Part shown: positions 17,760 to 26,966 of the stretch, piece by piece
Numbering within the stretch: position 1 is the stretch's first letter
Layout: the number at the start of each line of letters is the position of its first letter
Source: Octadecabacter temperatus
GTDB taxonomy: Bacteria; Pseudomonadota; Alphaproteobacteria; Rhodobacterales; Rhodobacteraceae
DNA: 64,000 nt
Assembly: GCF_001187845.1 (NCBI RefSeq)
Contig: NZ_CP012160.1
Span: forward strand, 2,046,001-2,110,000
Reading direction: 5' to 3'
Notes under the pieces: model-generated
Databases searched by the model: none
Seen by the model: only the letters and a program-made list of their open reading frames with translations
Told to the model about the DNA's origin: nothing
Program-made: the position numbers and the translations under genes

Positions 17760-20495
17760 ATGCTAGCGTCTTTTTCAGCTTATGGTGCCGTCTCCGTGTT
17801 CGGCGGTCCGATTGAGGATAATCCGCATATCGGGATTACGGACGTGCAAATTCTGGACACCGCTGACGGCCCGATGTTGTTCGTTGCAACGCGTGGGGAT
17901 GGCTGGCTGACCGCGTTTGATTTGGGCAGTGATGCTGGCGATGCCATTGAAGTTGGTGCTTGGGAAATTGATGCGTCGTACTTGCATTTGGAAACCACCG
18001 ACCTAGCGATCCGCGACACGGGCGCTAACACGTTTGAGCTGTTTTTGGCCGGCCTCAACGATGCCGACTTGCAAGGCGTTACCCTTTCCCCCGACGGCGC
18101 AACATCGCCCTTTGATGTAGCAACTGATTGGTCCGCGTCCGGTATGGATGCCGCAAACATCAGCACGATCGCTCTTTGGGATGGCTCCTCAAATGGACTT
18201 GTCGCGCTTAACGATGGAGGACTGGCGCAGGTTACGTTCAACGCGAACGGGTCGCTGGGATATGAAACCATATCCGTCCCGAATTCCCTGTCCAGCGCGG
18301 TTGCGACCCATATTGAAACGGCGACCCACAACGGTGATGCGATTGCGCTGGTCAGTTACGGTGCGTCTGACACTGTGTCCCTATTTCACGAAAACGGTAA
18401 CGGCGACCTTGTGCATCTGCATAACCTGACCAACGACAACGGGCTTTGGGTTAACGACCCCGGAGCAATAACCTTTGCAAACGGAATTGACGGCGGGCTT
18501 TACGCGATCCTCGCATCATCTGGTAGCAGCACGCTCTCGGTTTTGGAAATTGCGAACAATGGCGAAGAAATGCGGGTTGTCGATCACCTGTTTGATACGC
18601 TCGACACGCGGTTTGAATCTGCATCCCACGTCACGACGGTCACTATGAACGGAGTGGATTACGTTCTTGCCGCGGGCGCGGATGATGGCATCAGCCTGTT
18701 TGCACTGCTCAGCGAAGGTCGTCTCCAACACGTTGAAACAATTGCGGGCAGTGTCGGTTCTCCGTTGCAGGGGATTACGGGCATCACCGCGACCCAAACA
18801 GTAAACGGCGCGCGTGTCTTCGCAACGACCCAAGGCGCGCCCTACCTTGTCGAGTATGACATCACCTTTGATGACATTGGTAAGGTTAAGCTCGGGACTG
18901 GTGGCGATGATACGATTAATGGCCAAGCCAATGACGACATCATCATCGGCGGCGATGGAAACGATACACTGACCGGAAATAACGGCGAGGACACCATCAT
19001 CGACGGTAATGGCCTTGATGTCATGACTGGCTCGATCGGCGCGGACCTCTTTATTTTGGTGAAAGATGAATACACCGACATCATCACCGACTTTGATCCC
19101 AACGAAGACGTGCTAGATCTTTCCGCGCTCAGCCTCATTGGCGGGCTCAACAATTTGCATATCACGTCCTACACTTGGGGCGCTGAACTACAGTTTTTCG
19201 ACTCCGTGCTCGACGTCTATAGCTCTGATGGGACGGCCCTTGGTGCCGATGATTTCACGCATTTGAATGTCATCATCGGCAATCGAATGGGCGTCGATCC
19301 GTCGCTCTATGACACGTCGCTTTATGGGCCGGTCACACCGACTGTTCAGGAACTCTCGCCAACTATCTTACCTGGTACGCCCCCAGACCAATTGAACCGT
19401 TTAGGGACACCGAACATGGTTCCGTCGACCAACGGCACCGTGACCAACGGCACCAATGCGCCCGATGACATCGCCGCCTCAAGCACCAATGATACTGTTT
19501 TCGGGCTTTCTGGGGACGACACCATTGCGGGCGGGTCTGGCAACGACCAACTCGCTGGTGACGGTGGTGCGGATATTCTTGAGGGCGAAAGCGGCAACGA
19601 TCACCTATTTGGCGGTATTGGCTTTGACACGTTGCATGGCGGCACAGGAGACGACGTCCTTTATGGCGAAGATCACGCCGACACGCTGTACGGTGATGAT
19701 GGCGCAGATCAGCTTATTGGGGGCGACGGCTACGATTGGCTATTTGGCGGCAACGGCGATGATTTCCTGTGGGCTGGCACCACGGCGGACCGACTTTATG
19801 GCGGTGACGGGGATGACTACATGGATGCTGGGAGCAACTACGGCATCACCGTTGACGGCCTTTGGGGCGGCGCGGGCAATGACACGATGTTCGGCAGCGC
19901 AGGTTACGACCTATTGGTGGGTGGCGATGGTGACGACATCATGGATGGCGGACATCAGGCCGACAATATTTATGGCGACGCAGGCAACGACACCCTGTTT
20001 GGCGATCTTGGGTTAGATCGGCTTTTCGGTGGTGTGGGCGATGATCTTCTTTCTGGCGGCGACGGAAATGACGGGCATTTTGGCGGCGATGGAAATGACA
20101 CTGCATGGGGTGGGACTGGCGATGACCGCTTCTTTGGCGGCTCTGGTAACGACATGCTTCTTGGGGAAGACGGCGCAGATACGCTCTATGGTGGATCAGG
20201 TTTTGATACGGTTGTCGGCGGCGCAGGGGACGACACTCTTGCCGGAAATTTCAATGCGGATCGTTTTGTGTTCGAAGACAATCACGGTCACGATATCATT
20301 CTGGACTTCGACGCGAACAACACCTTGGAACGTATTGATTTTGCACGCGTTGATCAGATCGTGAACTACGCCGACGTTTTGAACGCCATGACGCAAATCG
20401 GCGATCATGTGGTCATCATAACTGGCACAAATAGCTCTGTGCTGATCGAGAACGTGGACATCAACCTGCTGGATGAAGGTGACTTCTTATTTTAA
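17760..20495 (+). CDS. RTX (hemolysin-type calcium-binding repeat) secreted protein
   Basis: The 911-residue, very acidic protein has two parts. Residues 1-365 contain repeated beta-strand motifs with LFVATRGDGWLTAFDLG-like segments, suggesting a beta-propeller. Residues about 375-425 and 580-850 hold many nonapeptide repeats of the GGxGxDxLx type (for example GGDGNDTLTG), which bind calcium in a parallel beta-roll. There is no N-terminal signal peptide, and the C-terminus is a non-repeat tail of about 60 residues ending in hydrophobic/acidic residues (EGDFLF), as expected for type I secretion. No type I secretion genes are in the window. It is probably a surface or extracellular-matrix protein linked to the polysaccharide; no enzyme domain was recognised. 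Confidence 0.88.
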   Translation: MLASFSAYGAVSVFGGPIEDNPHIGITDVQILDTADGPMLFVATRGDGWLTAFDLGSDAGDAIEVGAWEIDASYLHLETTDLAIRDTGANTFELFLAGLNDADLQGVTLSPDGATSPFDVATDWSASGMDAANISTIALWDGSSNGLVALNDGGLAQVTFNANGSLGYETISVPNSLSSAVATHIETATHNGDAIALVSYGASDTVSLFHENGNGDLVHLHNLTNDNGLWVNDPGAITFANGIDGGLYAILASSGSSTLSVLEIANNGEEMRVVDHLFDTLDTRFESASHVTTVTMNGVDYVLAAGADDGISLFALLSEGRLQHVETIAGSVGSPLQGITGITATQTVNGARVFATTQGAPYLVEYDITFDDIGKVKLGTGGDDTINGQANDDIIIGGDGNDTLTGNNGEDTIIDGNGLDVMTGSIGADLFILVKDEYTDIITDFDPNEDVLDLSALSLIGGLNNLHITSYTWGAELQFFDSVLDVYSSDGTALGADDFTHLNVIIGNRMGVDPSLYDTSLYGPVTPTVQELSPTILPGTPPDQLNRLGTPNMVPSTNGTVTNGTNAPDDIAASSTNDTVFGLSGDDTIAGGSGNDQLAGDGGADILEGESGNDHLFGGIGFDTLHGGTGDDVLYGEDHADTLYGDDGADQLIGGDGYDWLFGGNGDDFLWAGTTADRLYGGDGDDYMDAGSNYGITVDGLWGGAGNDTMFGSAGYDLLVGGDGDDIMDGGHQADNIYGDAGNDTLFGDLGLDRLFGGVGDDLLSGGDGNDGHFGGDGNDTAWGGTGDDRFFGGSGNDMLLGEDGADTLYGGSGFDTVVGGAGDDTLAGNFNADRFVFEDNHGHDIILDFDANNTLERIDFARVDQIVNYADVLNAMTQIGDHVVIITGTNSSVLIENVDINLLDEGDFLF

Positions 20496-20613
20496 AGAGA
20501 TTTCCGTTCCCTGGATACTCGTCGTAACACTTCATTAACCGCGATCCAGTATCCGTTAACCAACACCTATCGACGTCTTGTCACTGGTGTTGGTATTCCG
20601 CGAAGGGTTCGCA

Positions 20614-21188
20614 ATGGCTGTAAAAATCGAGACGACTGATTTGGACGGCGTGCTTGTCATCACGCCCGACCGCTTCACAGACCAACGCGGGTTCTTTTCT
20701 GAATCCTACAATCTTAACGCACTCACAAAGGGCGGTATCGACATCGCTTTTGTTCAAGACAATCACTCGTTTTCATTGGCCGCTGGCACAGTGCGTGGGC
20801 TGCACTTCCAATCTCCACCTTTCGCCCAAACAAAGCTGGTGCGCTGCGGGCGCGGGTCGTGTTTTGATGTTTCAGTTGATATTCGCGCGGGCTCTCCAAC
20901 TTACGGAAAATGGACAGGGGTTGAACTTAGTTTCGAAAACGGGCGTCAATTATTGGTTCCAGCAGGGTTCGCGCACGGCTTCGTAACACGTGAACCGCAA
21001 ACCGAGGTCGTCTACAAATGTTCGCACGAATACGCACCCCAAGCGGAACATGGTCTCCTTTGGAATGATCCAGACATTGGTTTGATTGGGGCGTGCACGC
21101 AACCGACGCCGTCCTCTCTGATAAAGACGCGGTCGCAGGGAAATTCGCCGACCTGCAAAGCCCGTTCACCTGGGACGTTACCCAATGA
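20614..21188 (+). pseudogene. rfbC: dTDP-4-dehydrorhamnose 3,5-epimerase, frameshifted
   Basis: The start at 20614 (MAVKIETTDLDGVLV) opens a normal RmlC cupin: FTDQRGFFSESYN, FVQDNHSFS, GTVRGLHFQSPPFAQTKLVRC with the catalytic His, and VPAGFAHGFVTREP. At about 21079-21086 the frame is lost. The +1 frame then continues as [19 protein letters not shown] and ends at TGA 21186-21188, giving the expected 191 residues and an ATGA overlap with rfbB. One base appears to be missing in GGTTTGATTGG, where GGT-TTN-GAT-TGG is expected. Read without correction, the frame runs on to 21399 inside rfbB and loses the SxKD segment that carries the dyad aspartate. Either a recent mutation or a sequencing error explains this. 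Confidence 0.85.
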
Positions 21189-22228
21189 CCTTGTTGGTAA
21201 CTGGTGGTGCTGGGTTTATCGGATCTGCCGCTGTCCGCGCTGCAATTGCACGTGGGATGCGCGTGGTGAATGTCGATGCCCTCACATACGCCGCCTGCTC
21301 CAACAACCTCAAAAACGTGCAAGACAATCCCCTTTACTCCTTCGTCAAAGCCGACATTCGCGACGCCGCAGCCCTATCGCAGGTATTCGAAGCCCATAGC
21401 CCGACCGCAGTTATGCACCTTGCTGCCGAAAGCCATGTAGACCGATCAATTGACGGCCCATGCGTTTTTGTTGAAACCAATGTGACCGGCACCTTTAATC
21501 TCCTCGAAGCGGCGCGGACCCATTGGGTTTCCCAAGGAAAGCCCAGGACGTTCCGGTTTTTACATGTCTCAACGGATGAAGTTTTCGGCTCGCTTGGCGA
21601 AGCCGGCAAGTTCAGCGAAACCACGCCCTACGCGCCTCGCTCGCCCTACTCCGCTTCGAAGGCTGCGAGCGATCATCTCGTGCGCGCATGGGGCGAGACC
21701 TATGGCCTGCCAGTTCTCCTTACGAACTGCTCAAACAATTACGGGCCATACCATTTCCCCGAAAAGCTGATCCCTGTGGTGATTATCAACGCATTGGCGG
21801 GCAAAGACATTCCAATCTATGGCACTGGGGAGAACATTCGTGACTGGCTGTTTGTTGACGACCACGCGGATGCTTTGTTAGCCGTCTTAAAAGGCAGTGC
21901 GGCAAACCGCAGCTACACCATCGGGGGCAACAACGAAGTCCGCAATATTGATCTGGTGAAAACCATTTGCGCGCTATTGGACGATAAACGCCCTACGGGC
22001 AGTCCGTATGCGGATCAAATCGCCTTTGTTTCAGACCGTCCCGGCCACGATGAACGTACTGCAATTGACGCATCCCGCATCTCGGCGGAACTTGGATGGC
22101 GGCCCTCCGTGACGTTACATGAAGGCCTTGAGAAAACCGTTCAGTGGTTCCTTGATAACGAGGACTGGTGGCGCGCGATCTTAGCCCGAGACGGCGTTGG
22201 GACGCGTTTGGGTACGATTGCGGCCTAA
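21185..22228 (+). CDS. rfbB: dTDP-glucose 4,6-dehydratase
   Basis: The 347-residue protein is a typical RmlB extended SDR. It has the NAD-binding loop [15 protein letters not shown] at 4-18, [15 protein letters not shown], the STDEVFGSL motif with the catalytic Thr-Asp-Glu, [15 protein letters not shown] (active-site Tyr and Lys), and [17 protein letters not shown]. It converts dTDP-glucose to dTDP-4-dehydro-6-deoxyglucose. The ATG at 21185 overlaps the stop of the frame-corrected rfbC as ATGA, which supports the ancestral coupling of the two genes. Confidence 0.97.
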   Translation: MTLLVTGGAGFIGSAAVRAAIARGMRVVNVDALTYAACSNNLKNVQDNPLYSFVKADIRDAAALSQVFEAHSPTAVMHLAAESHVDRSIDGPCVFVETNVTGTFNLLEAARTHWVSQGKPRTFRFLHVSTDEVFGSLGEAGKFSETTPYAPRSPYSASKAASDHLVRAWGETYGLPVLLTNCSNNYGPYHFPEKLIPVVIINALAGKDIPIYGTGENIRDWLFVDDHADALLAVLKGSAANRSYTIGGNNEVRNIDLVKTICALLDDKRPTGSPYADQIAFVSDRPGHDERTAIDASRISAELGWRPSVTLHEGLEKTVQWFLDNEDWWRAILARDGVGTRLGTIAA

Positions 22229-22246
22229 ACCACACCCTTTTCAATT

Positions 22247-22258
22247 CTAGTATCCCAG
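22247..22258. promoter_or_regulatory. Candidate GntR operator variant upstream of MATE gene
   Basis: CTAGTATCCCAG matches the palindrome CTGGTATACCAG, found upstream of the uronate catabolic genes, at 10 of 12 positions. It lies about 45 bp before the MATE transporter start. With no other support, this is a weak candidate that would extend the regulon to the adjacent transporter gene. Confidence 0.3.
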
Positions 22259-22303
22259 AGTTCGTGTTAAGCACCCTCAAACCACAAACCCGAGGATCGC
22301 GTT

Positions 22304-23671
22304 TTGTCACAGACGGCCCAAAATCGGGGCACCCCTTCAACGCGTGATCTGTTTGGGTTGGCTTGGCCGCTTGGCCTCAAAGCGATCATGCTGCACGGTA
22401 TCATTGTCGTTGATGCCTATCTCGTCGCGCCCCTCGGTGAGGCCGCCCTTGCGGCGATGGGATTGGCCGGCGCGCTTGCAGGTTTGCTGTTGGGCATCCT
22501 GTTTTCTTTCTCGAACGCAACCCAGATCAGAATTGCGCAAGCCTTTGGTGCAGCGGGTCCCGTTGCTCTGAAGACCAGCTTTTTTTGCGGACTGCTGATC
22601 AACCTTGCAGCAACCGCCCTTGGCTTGGTCGTGGTCATATTCTTTGGCGATCAGATAATCGACTACTTTGCCCACACACCCGAAATTGCCGACCAAGCAA
22701 TTGGCTACCTTCACGTCTTTCTTTGGTTGGTTGTGTTCGAAGCCGTCGGCCAATGCTTGTCCAGCCATTTCAACGGTTGCGGAAACACAAAGCTGTCGTT
22801 TTATAGCTACCTAATCGCGATGCCGATCAACATCGGGCTCAGCATTGTGTTGATCTATGGCCTATACGGTTTCCCAGAACTTGGCGTTGTTGGCGCGGCC
22901 TATGGTAGTGCGGCGGCAGCGGCCGCGCGGGTCGCGTTTTTGGGCTGGCGGTTCTGGCGCAGCGAAGGCGATATCATTGCCGCGAAGGGGTGGTCGAAAG
23001 ACACGTTTCGCCATGCGCTGAAACGGCACTGGCTGTTCTCGTTACCGATTGCCGCGACCTTTATCAGCATGTCTATCGGCACGCAGGTAAGCATGCTTGT
23101 TTACGCTACGATGACGGTCAACGAATTCGCCGCTATGACGCTCATCATGCCGTGGGTCCAGACAGCTGGCGTCTTCGGTATGGCTTGGGCACAGGCCGTC
23201 GGCATCGCGGTGGCACAACTGCTCGGCAAAGACCTCGACGAGGCGAGCTTGGATGAATTCCTCAGCCGCGCATGGCGCGCCTCATTTGTTGCATCCGTTT
23301 TTGTGGCGCTTGCATATTTGGTGATAATCCTAATGTCGGATCGTCTTTACGATGACCTTCAGCAACAGACCCGCGCGTACCTGATGACATTCCTACCTGT
23401 GCTGCTTCTTTTGCCGTTCCCAAAGGGATCGAACGCCATCTGCGGTCAAACGCTACGTGCGGCGGGCGATACGGTGCGGGTTATGAACATATTCTTATTG
23501 GGGCAATGGGTATTCAAAGTCCCACTAACCATTCTGTTCGTGATCTATTTGGATCTGCACATCGCATGGGTATTTGCACTGGTCCTGATCGAAGAACTGG
23601 TCAAGTTTCCGCCATTCCACTTACGCCTTTTCACGGGCAACTGGAAACGCGCACAGGTTTTTGACGACTGA
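22304..23671 (+). CDS. MATE family efflux transporter
   Basis: The 455-residue, strongly hydrophobic protein shows about twelve membrane segments in two similar halves, with the MATE-like openings LFGLAWPLGLKAIMLHGIIVVDAYLV and, in the second half, FRHALKRHWLFSLPIAATFISMSIG. It should export a cation-type or other small organic compound by sodium or proton antiport. The start is a TTG at 22304 with a GAGGA site about 8 bp upstream; no ATG fits better. It is the last gene of the polysaccharide side and converges on the GntR regulator with a 10-bp gap. It could instead be a polysaccharide-linked flippase-like MATE protein, but it lacks distinctive features. Confidence 0.85.
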   Translation: MSQTAQNRGTPSTRDLFGLAWPLGLKAIMLHGIIVVDAYLVAPLGEAALAAMGLAGALAGLLLGILFSFSNATQIRIAQAFGAAGPVALKTSFFCGLLINLAATALGLVVVIFFGDQIIDYFAHTPEIADQAIGYLHVFLWLVVFEAVGQCLSSHFNGCGNTKLSFYSYLIAMPINIGLSIVLIYGLYGFPELGVVGAAYGSAAAAAARVAFLGWRFWRSEGDIIAAKGWSKDTFRHALKRHWLFSLPIAATFISMSIGTQVSMLVYATMTVNEFAAMTLIMPWVQTAGVFGMAWAQAVGIAVAQLLGKDLDEASLDEFLSRAWRASFVASVFVALAYLVIILMSDRLYDDLQQQTRAYLMTFLPVLLLLPFPKGSNAICGQTLRAAGDTVRVMNIFLLGQWVFKVPLTILFVIYLDLHIAWVFALVLIEELVKFPPFHLRLFTGNWKRAQVFDD

Positions 23672-23681
23672 TTTATCCGCC

Positions 23682-24365
23682 CTATGGGTCGAAATAGTCC
23701 CCGTGTGCATCCAAGATTGCGTCGATCGTGGCATCCAAACGTGAGAGGTGAATCATTCCAGCTGCGACAGCCCCGTCACCATCGTGATTGCGGACGCATT
23801 CTGTAATCGCTTTGTGGTCGTCCAAAAGCTGGCTCAAACGGTTCACTTTGGACAAGCTCAACATGCACAAACGGTCTACGTTGGCTTTCTCTTGCTTGAT
23901 GACTTCGAACGCGAAGTCGACTTTGGCGATTTCACATAGGGTTTGGTGGAATTGATAATCCAACGCGCCAAATCGATCGTAGTCATCGGCTTCAACAACT
24001 GCGGTTTGCTGGATTAGGCTTGCGTCTAATTGGGACGCGCCAATGGCATCGCAATGCTGCGCTGCACGGCGCAGTATTTCAGACTCAACAGAAGCACGTA
24101 CAAATCGTGATTTTTCAATCTCACGCATGGAAAAGCGCTTCACTTCCGTAGCGCGCTGCGGGCGGATCAACAGAAGGTCAAGGTTCTCAAGGCGGCTGAA
24201 TGCATCTCGGACCGGCTGACGCGACACGCCAAATTGCGCAGCAATCTCTGCTTCGGAAATCTTGTCCCCTGGCAGCAAATTCAAAGAGGCGATCTCATCG
24301 CGCAGATGGTCGAACACAACATCCACACTGGTGCGTCGATCACGAACTTGGTTTGCGCTAGGCAT
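23682..24365 (-). CDS. GntR-family (FCD subfamily) transcriptional regulator
   Basis: The 227-residue protein has an N-terminal winged helix (residues about 12-75: DVVFDHLRDEIASLNLLPGDKISEAEIAAQFGVSRQPVRDAFSRLE) and a C-terminal all-helical FCD domain with the likely metal/ligand residues in LDYQFHQTL, LLDDHKAI and MIHLSRLD. Members such as UxuR, ExuR and KdgR-type regulators sense uronates or their breakdown products and bind palindromes with a TGGTATACCA core. That core is present upstream of several nearby operons, so this protein is the most likely regulator of the whole uronate region. It lies 81 bp downstream of the enolase-superfamily gene on the same strand. The effector is unknown. 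Confidence 0.92.
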   Translation of the reverse strand: MPSANQVRDRRTSVDVVFDHLRDEIASLNLLPGDKISEAEIAAQFGVSRQPVRDAFSRLENLDLLLIRPQRATEVKRFSMREIEKSRFVRASVESEILRRAAQHCDAIGASQLDASLIQQTAVVEADDYDRFGALDYQFHQTLCEIAKVDFAFEVIKQEKANVDRLCMLSLSKVNRLSQLLDDHKAITECVRNHDGDGAVAAGMIHLSRLDATIDAILDAHGDYFDP

Positions 24366-24397
24366 GATTAATTCTCCACAATTGCAGGCTTTCTAGT

Positions 24398-24423
24398 AAG
24401 GTTTGTCCCAAAAGACAAACCTT
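24398..24423. repeat. Perfect 10-bp inverted repeat between enolase and gntR genes
   Basis: The arms AAGGTTTGTC (24398-24407) and GACAAACCTT (24414-24423) are separated by six bases. The element lies in the 81-bp gap between two same-strand genes, about 33 bp upstream of the gntR start. No U-run follows on either strand, so it is not a standard intrinsic terminator. It may be an RNA processing or stability stem-loop, or an operator distinct from the CTGGTATACCAG site. Confidence 0.55.
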
Positions 24424-24446
24424 TCGAACGGACGTATAAGGTTGGC

Positions 24447-25709
24447 TCACCAACGAGGTACCTTTCGAACGTAATCAGGAATGTACTTCAGCATTTCGTC
24501 AGTATCGTCACGATCTTGAACCATCGCGGTGTTGTAAAGGTCATGCAGTTGCGCGACGGCTTCATGATCCAGTTCAACCCCTAGTCCGGGCCCTTCAGGG
24601 ACTTGAAGCGTGCCATTCTGGAACGTCGGACGCCCACCTTTGATGATCTCTTTGGCGGACCATGGGTAATGCGTATCGCAATCATAGGTCAGATTTGGTG
24701 TCGCAGCGGCCACATGACACATCGCAGCGAGGGAAATTCCAAGATGCGAGTTAGAATGCATCGAAACACCCAAGTTCGCCGCGCGACACATCTCACCAAG
24801 GTGAATCGCTCCGGTCGCTCCGCGCCAATAGTGATGGTCCGACAGCACGATCTGCACCGCGTCCTTTTTAACGGCCTCGATGATCTCGTCGAACTCGACG
24901 ACGACCAAATTCGTGGCCAAAGGCATATCCGTTTGCGCCGAAAGCTCCGCCATCGCATCCATACCGCGGCAAGGATCTTCAAGGTACTCCAGCACCCCAC
25001 CTTCAACGCCCCCAAGATCTTTGATGACTTTCAGTGCTGTCTTCGGAGACCAAGCGCCCATCGGGTCAATGCGCAATCCATGTGTCGGAAACGTTTCGCG
25101 CAGCTTCAACATGGTTTCGACCTCTAGGTCGGGATGAAGAACTCCGCCCTTCAGTTTCCACGACTTGAACCCGTATTTGGCAGAAAACTCTTTCGCTTGT
25201 TCTATCAGCGCATCCGGCGTCATCACTTCGCCCATGATGTCGGGACCGAACGTTAGGTCCTGCTTGGCAAACTTGTAAAACAAATACCCCCCAAACGGGA
25301 TGGTCTTACGCACAGCACCGCCGAGCAAATCATACAAAGGCCGATCGATTTCTTTGCCACGAATATCCAGCAGCGCGATCTCGAACGCACTGTAGACAAC
25401 ATCGACAACCTTATGATCTGCCAAGGCAGTTGGCGCATTGACGCCACCCCCTTCTGGCAATGCGGTTTCAACGCGCTGGCGCAAGTCACGAAGGTTATAT
25501 GGGTCGAGACCTTCAAGTGTAGGCGCCACAGTTTGCAGTCCCTTCAACGTACGAGCTGCACCATACGCCTCACCGAGACCCGTCAAACCTGTGTCAGTCT
25601 CAACCTCAATAATAGCACGTAAGAACACGGACGGATGCACGCCTTTAGTATTCGCCAATGGAACATCGGGAATTGCGATCGGTGTGATCTTTACATTCGT
25701 TATACGCAT
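24447..25709 (-). CDS. Enolase-superfamily dehydratase, glucarate dehydratase-like
   Basis: The 420-residue protein follows the glucarate dehydratase subgroup. It has a capping domain (1-130) and a barrel with the acid/base pair K-L-K at 185-187, metal-ligand positions D215, E241/E244 and N267, an Asp at 291 (SDHHYW) and His318 in MHSNSHLGISL. GlucD makes 5-keto-4-deoxyglucarate from D-glucarate. Here the usual DPNGAW motif reads DPMGAW, so the Asn contacting the substrate is replaced by Met, and the true substrate may be another aldarate or a uronate-derived acid. It is divergent from the ABC importer operon. A GntR-operator-like TGTATCCCAG lies just upstream of its start. Confidence 0.85.
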   Translation of the reverse strand: MRITNVKITPIAIPDVPLANTKGVHPSVFLRAIIEVETDTGLTGLGEAYGAARTLKGLQTVAPTLEGLDPYNLRDLRQRVETALPEGGGVNAPTALADHKVVDVVYSAFEIALLDIRGKEIDRPLYDLLGGAVRKTIPFGGYLFYKFAKQDLTFGPDIMGEVMTPDALIEQAKEFSAKYGFKSWKLKGGVLHPDLEVETMLKLRETFPTHGLRIDPMGAWSPKTALKVIKDLGGVEGGVLEYLEDPCRGMDAMAELSAQTDMPLATNLVVVEFDEIIEAVKKDAVQIVLSDHHYWRGATGAIHLGEMCRAANLGVSMHSNSHLGISLAAMCHVAAATPNLTYDCDTHYPWSAKEIIKGGRPTFQNGTLQVPEGPGLGVELDHEAVAQLHDLYNTAMVQDRDDTDEMLKYIPDYVRKVPRW

Positions 25710-25717
25710 GCTAGCCT

Positions 25718-25795
25718 CATTGTATCCCAGCCATCAGAGCCGCAATTTACGCACAAATCAATACTAGTAGTCCAGATTGAGAACTGGTATACCAG
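25718..25795. promoter_or_regulatory. Divergent control region with CTGGTATACCAG operators
   Basis: A perfect 12-bp palindrome, CTGGTATACCAG, lies at 25784-25795, and a weaker copy ending TGTATCCCAG at 25721-25730. Between them ACTAGTAGTCCAG (25763-25775) is another partial match. The region separates the enolase gene (leftward) from the ABC importer operon (rightward). FCD-type GntR regulators are known to bind TGGTATACCA-core palindromes, so this is most likely the binding site of the regulator encoded at 23682. Confidence 0.72.
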
Positions 25796-25862
25796 ATCAA
25801 ATTGGGCGATTCTTTCGTCCACTCGGGAGGCACAGCGCGAAAGCGCACTAGGGGGGATACTA

Positions 25863-26966
25863 ATGTCTGGCGTAAAGTTGGAGAGCATCGTTAAAGCGTA
25901 TGGCGCGGTGCAGGTCGTTCACGGAATCGACCTTGAAGTTAAAGAAAAAGAATTTGTCGTTCTTGTCGGACCGTCCGGTTGCGGTAAGTCCACGACGTTG
26001 CGCATGGTCGCAGGTCTTGAGGAAATTTCTGGTGGTGAGCTGACCATCGATGGTCGCGTCATGAACCGTGTCGCCCCAAAGGACCGCGATGTGGCGATGG
26101 TTTTCCAAAACTACGCACTTTATCCGCACCTTGATGTGGCAAACAACATCGCGTTCGGCCTTAAAATCCGCAAGAACAGCAAAGAAGAAATCGCAGCTTC
26201 CGTTGACGAAGTTGCCGGCATTCTCGGGCTCACAGATTACCTAGAACGCAAGCCGTCTGATCTGTCTGGTGGGCAACGTCAGCGCGTTGCTATGGGCCGT
26301 GCGATTGTTCGCCGCCCGAAAGTGTTTCTGTTCGATGAGCCCCTTTCAAACCTAGACGCCAAGCTGCGCACGCAGATGCGCGCTGAAATCAAACGTTTGC
26401 ACAAGCGCCTTGGCGTTACGTCCATCTATGTGACGCACGATCAGGTCGAAGCGATGACTCTCGCTGACCGTATCGTTGTGATGAACGATGGCCGGATTGA
26501 GCAAATCGGCACGCCGATGGAGCTATTCCTCAATCCAGTAAATGCTTTTGTCGCTGGTTTCTTGGGCGCACCCCCGATGAATATGATCGAAGCCACGATT
26601 GGCGAAGGGGATACGTCTCCGGTTGCTAGTTTTGCTGGTGGGCAGCTGGCCCTGTCAAAGCTCTCAGGATTGCAAAACTCAGTTGGCCGCAAGGTGACTG
26701 TCGGTATCCGTCCTGAATATGCGCAGATCGCTACTGAAGCGACGCCTGGTTCTGTTGCCTGTGATCTTGAGCTGGTTGAAACGCTCGGGTCCGAAGCACT
26801 GCTGCACACGACTGTTGGCGATGAGCCCTTTGTGATCCGCACCGATACGCTCGGCAACATGGACACGCTCGAGGCCGTCACTGGCTTTACGGCGAAGCCA
26901 GACCTGATCAAAGTATTTGACGCGAAAACTGGCTTGGCCCTGTCTGGCCAAACGCGTGAAGCATGA
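25863..26966 (+). CDS. Sugar ABC transporter ATPase (UgpC/MsmX/AlgS-type)
   Basis: The start is the ATG at 25863, preceded by an AGGGGGGAT site; an upstream extension to 25635 would cross the operator and is unlikely. The 367-residue protein has Walker A GPSGCGKSTT near 37-46, the signature LSGGQRQRVAMGRAI near 135-149, Walker B VFLFDEPLSNLDAKLR, and a C-terminal TOBE domain (from about 240). This is the CUT1 sugar-importer ATPase type. With the two permeases and the solute-binding protein it forms a complete importer like the Sphingomonas alginate transporter AlgSM1M2Q. Its stop overlaps the next start as ATGA. Confidence 0.93.
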   Translation: MSGVKLESIVKAYGAVQVVHGIDLEVKEKEFVVLVGPSGCGKSTTLRMVAGLEEISGGELTIDGRVMNRVAPKDRDVAMVFQNYALYPHLDVANNIAFGLKIRKNSKEEIAASVDEVAGILGLTDYLERKPSDLSGGQRQRVAMGRAIVRRPKVFLFDEPLSNLDAKLRTQMRAEIKRLHKRLGVTSIYVTHDQVEAMTLADRIVVMNDGRIEQIGTPMELFLNPVNAFVAGFLGAPPMNMIEATIGEGDTSPVASFAGGQLALSKLSGLQNSVGRKVTVGIRPEYAQIATEATPGSVACDLELVETLGSEALLHTTVGDEPFVIRTDTLGNMDTLEAVTGFTAKPDLIKVFDAKTGLALSGQTREA

